The notes beneath the pieces are model-generated. The model saw only the letters and a list, made by a program, of their open reading frames with translations. It searched no databases and was not told the DNA's origin. From Anaerolineae bacterium CG2_30_64_16 (GTDB taxonomy: Bacteria > Chloroflexota > Anaerolineae > CG2-30-64-16), in assembly GCA_001871755.1 (NCBI GenBank), contig MNXL01000065.1:1-5435 (forward strand): 5,435 bases of DNA. Reading direction: 5' to 3'. The position numbers and the translations under genes are program-made. Positions 5,359-5,435 of this stretch are shown piece by piece (within the stretch, counting starts at the first letter, position 1; each line of letters begins with the position of its first letter).

Positions 5359-5435
5359 CGGCTGTCGTCTTCTTGGTTCCGCTTGTAAGCGCAGCGGCGC
5401 TTGTAAGCGCAGCGGCCTTGTCCGGGTTAGGGGTC
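5359..5435. other. Noncoding right flank up to window end
   Basis: Apart from the tandem repeat at 5381-5416, I see no gene here. The minus-strand frame is open from the window end into ugpB (reading PDKAAALTSAAALTSGTKK and so on), but this low-complexity open frame is most simply explained by GC-rich composition. Confidence 0.5.
5381..5416. repeat. Perfect 18-bp tandem duplication
   Basis: The unit GCTTGTAAGCGCAGCGGC occurs twice head to tail (5381-5398 and 5399-5416) with no mismatch, and a partial echo (CTTGT) follows. Each unit contains the palindrome GCTT-GT-AAGC. It may be part of a longer array beyond this window, a paired protein-binding site, or slippage-generated noncoding sequence. 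Confidence 0.85.

Noticed and set aside
5282..5435. In-frame upstream extension of ugpB through the repeat to the window end
   Set aside because: The frame is open, but a longer start would bury the lipoprotein signal peptide and its Cys20 lipobox; the extension is low-complexity and crosses the repeat.
1..5435. CRISPR array, tRNA or rRNA genes
   Set aside because: No regularly spaced direct repeats, tRNA-like cloverleaf or rRNA signature was seen; the only tandem repeat has two adjoining units with no spacer.

Overview
This GC-rich window most likely comes from a Chloroflexota (Chloroflexi) bacterium. That is an inference from the GC bias, the Ala/Pro/Thr-rich linker behind the lipoprotein cysteine of the binding protein, and the gene flavour; no rRNA or marker gene is present to prove it.

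Layout. (1) Positions 1-1140 hold the start of a plus-strand operon: a small conserved protein of unknown function (42-455), a SWIM zinc-finger protein with a helix-turn-helix-like C-terminus (492-1064), and the first 27 codons of a third gene, coupled by an ATGA overlap at 1061. The third gene is cut off by a repeat. (2) At 1141-1188 lies a 48-bp sequence whose inverted copy (44/48 identical) is at 5311-5358. (3) Directly inside the left copy is the C-terminal part of an M20-family metallopeptidase gene (about 1189-1714), lacking its 5' end and carrying two frameshifts. (4) On the minus strand, 5281 down to 1910, are ugpB, ugpA and ugpE, a sn-glycerol-3-phosphate-type ABC importer: lipoprotein binding protein plus two permeases. 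No ATPase (ugpC) or glycerophosphodiesterase gene is present. The ugpB-ugpA gap has three hairpins, one with 15-bp arms. (5) Outside the right repeat is a short noncoding stretch with a perfect 18-bp tandem duplication that runs up to the window end.

How the parts relate. UgpB would capture glycerol-3-phosphate or its diesters outside the membrane, and UgpA/UgpE would form the channel, powered by an ATPase encoded elsewhere. The inverted repeat pair brackets the ugp genes together with the dead peptidase fragment, and both neighbouring genes on the left are broken at its edges. The repeat therefore marks a rearrangement or insertion junction. No transposase and no target-site duplication is visible, so a complete transposon is not supported; a remnant element, or an inversion or deletion between dispersed repeat copies, fits better. 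The least described part is the SWIM/helix-turn-helix operon.
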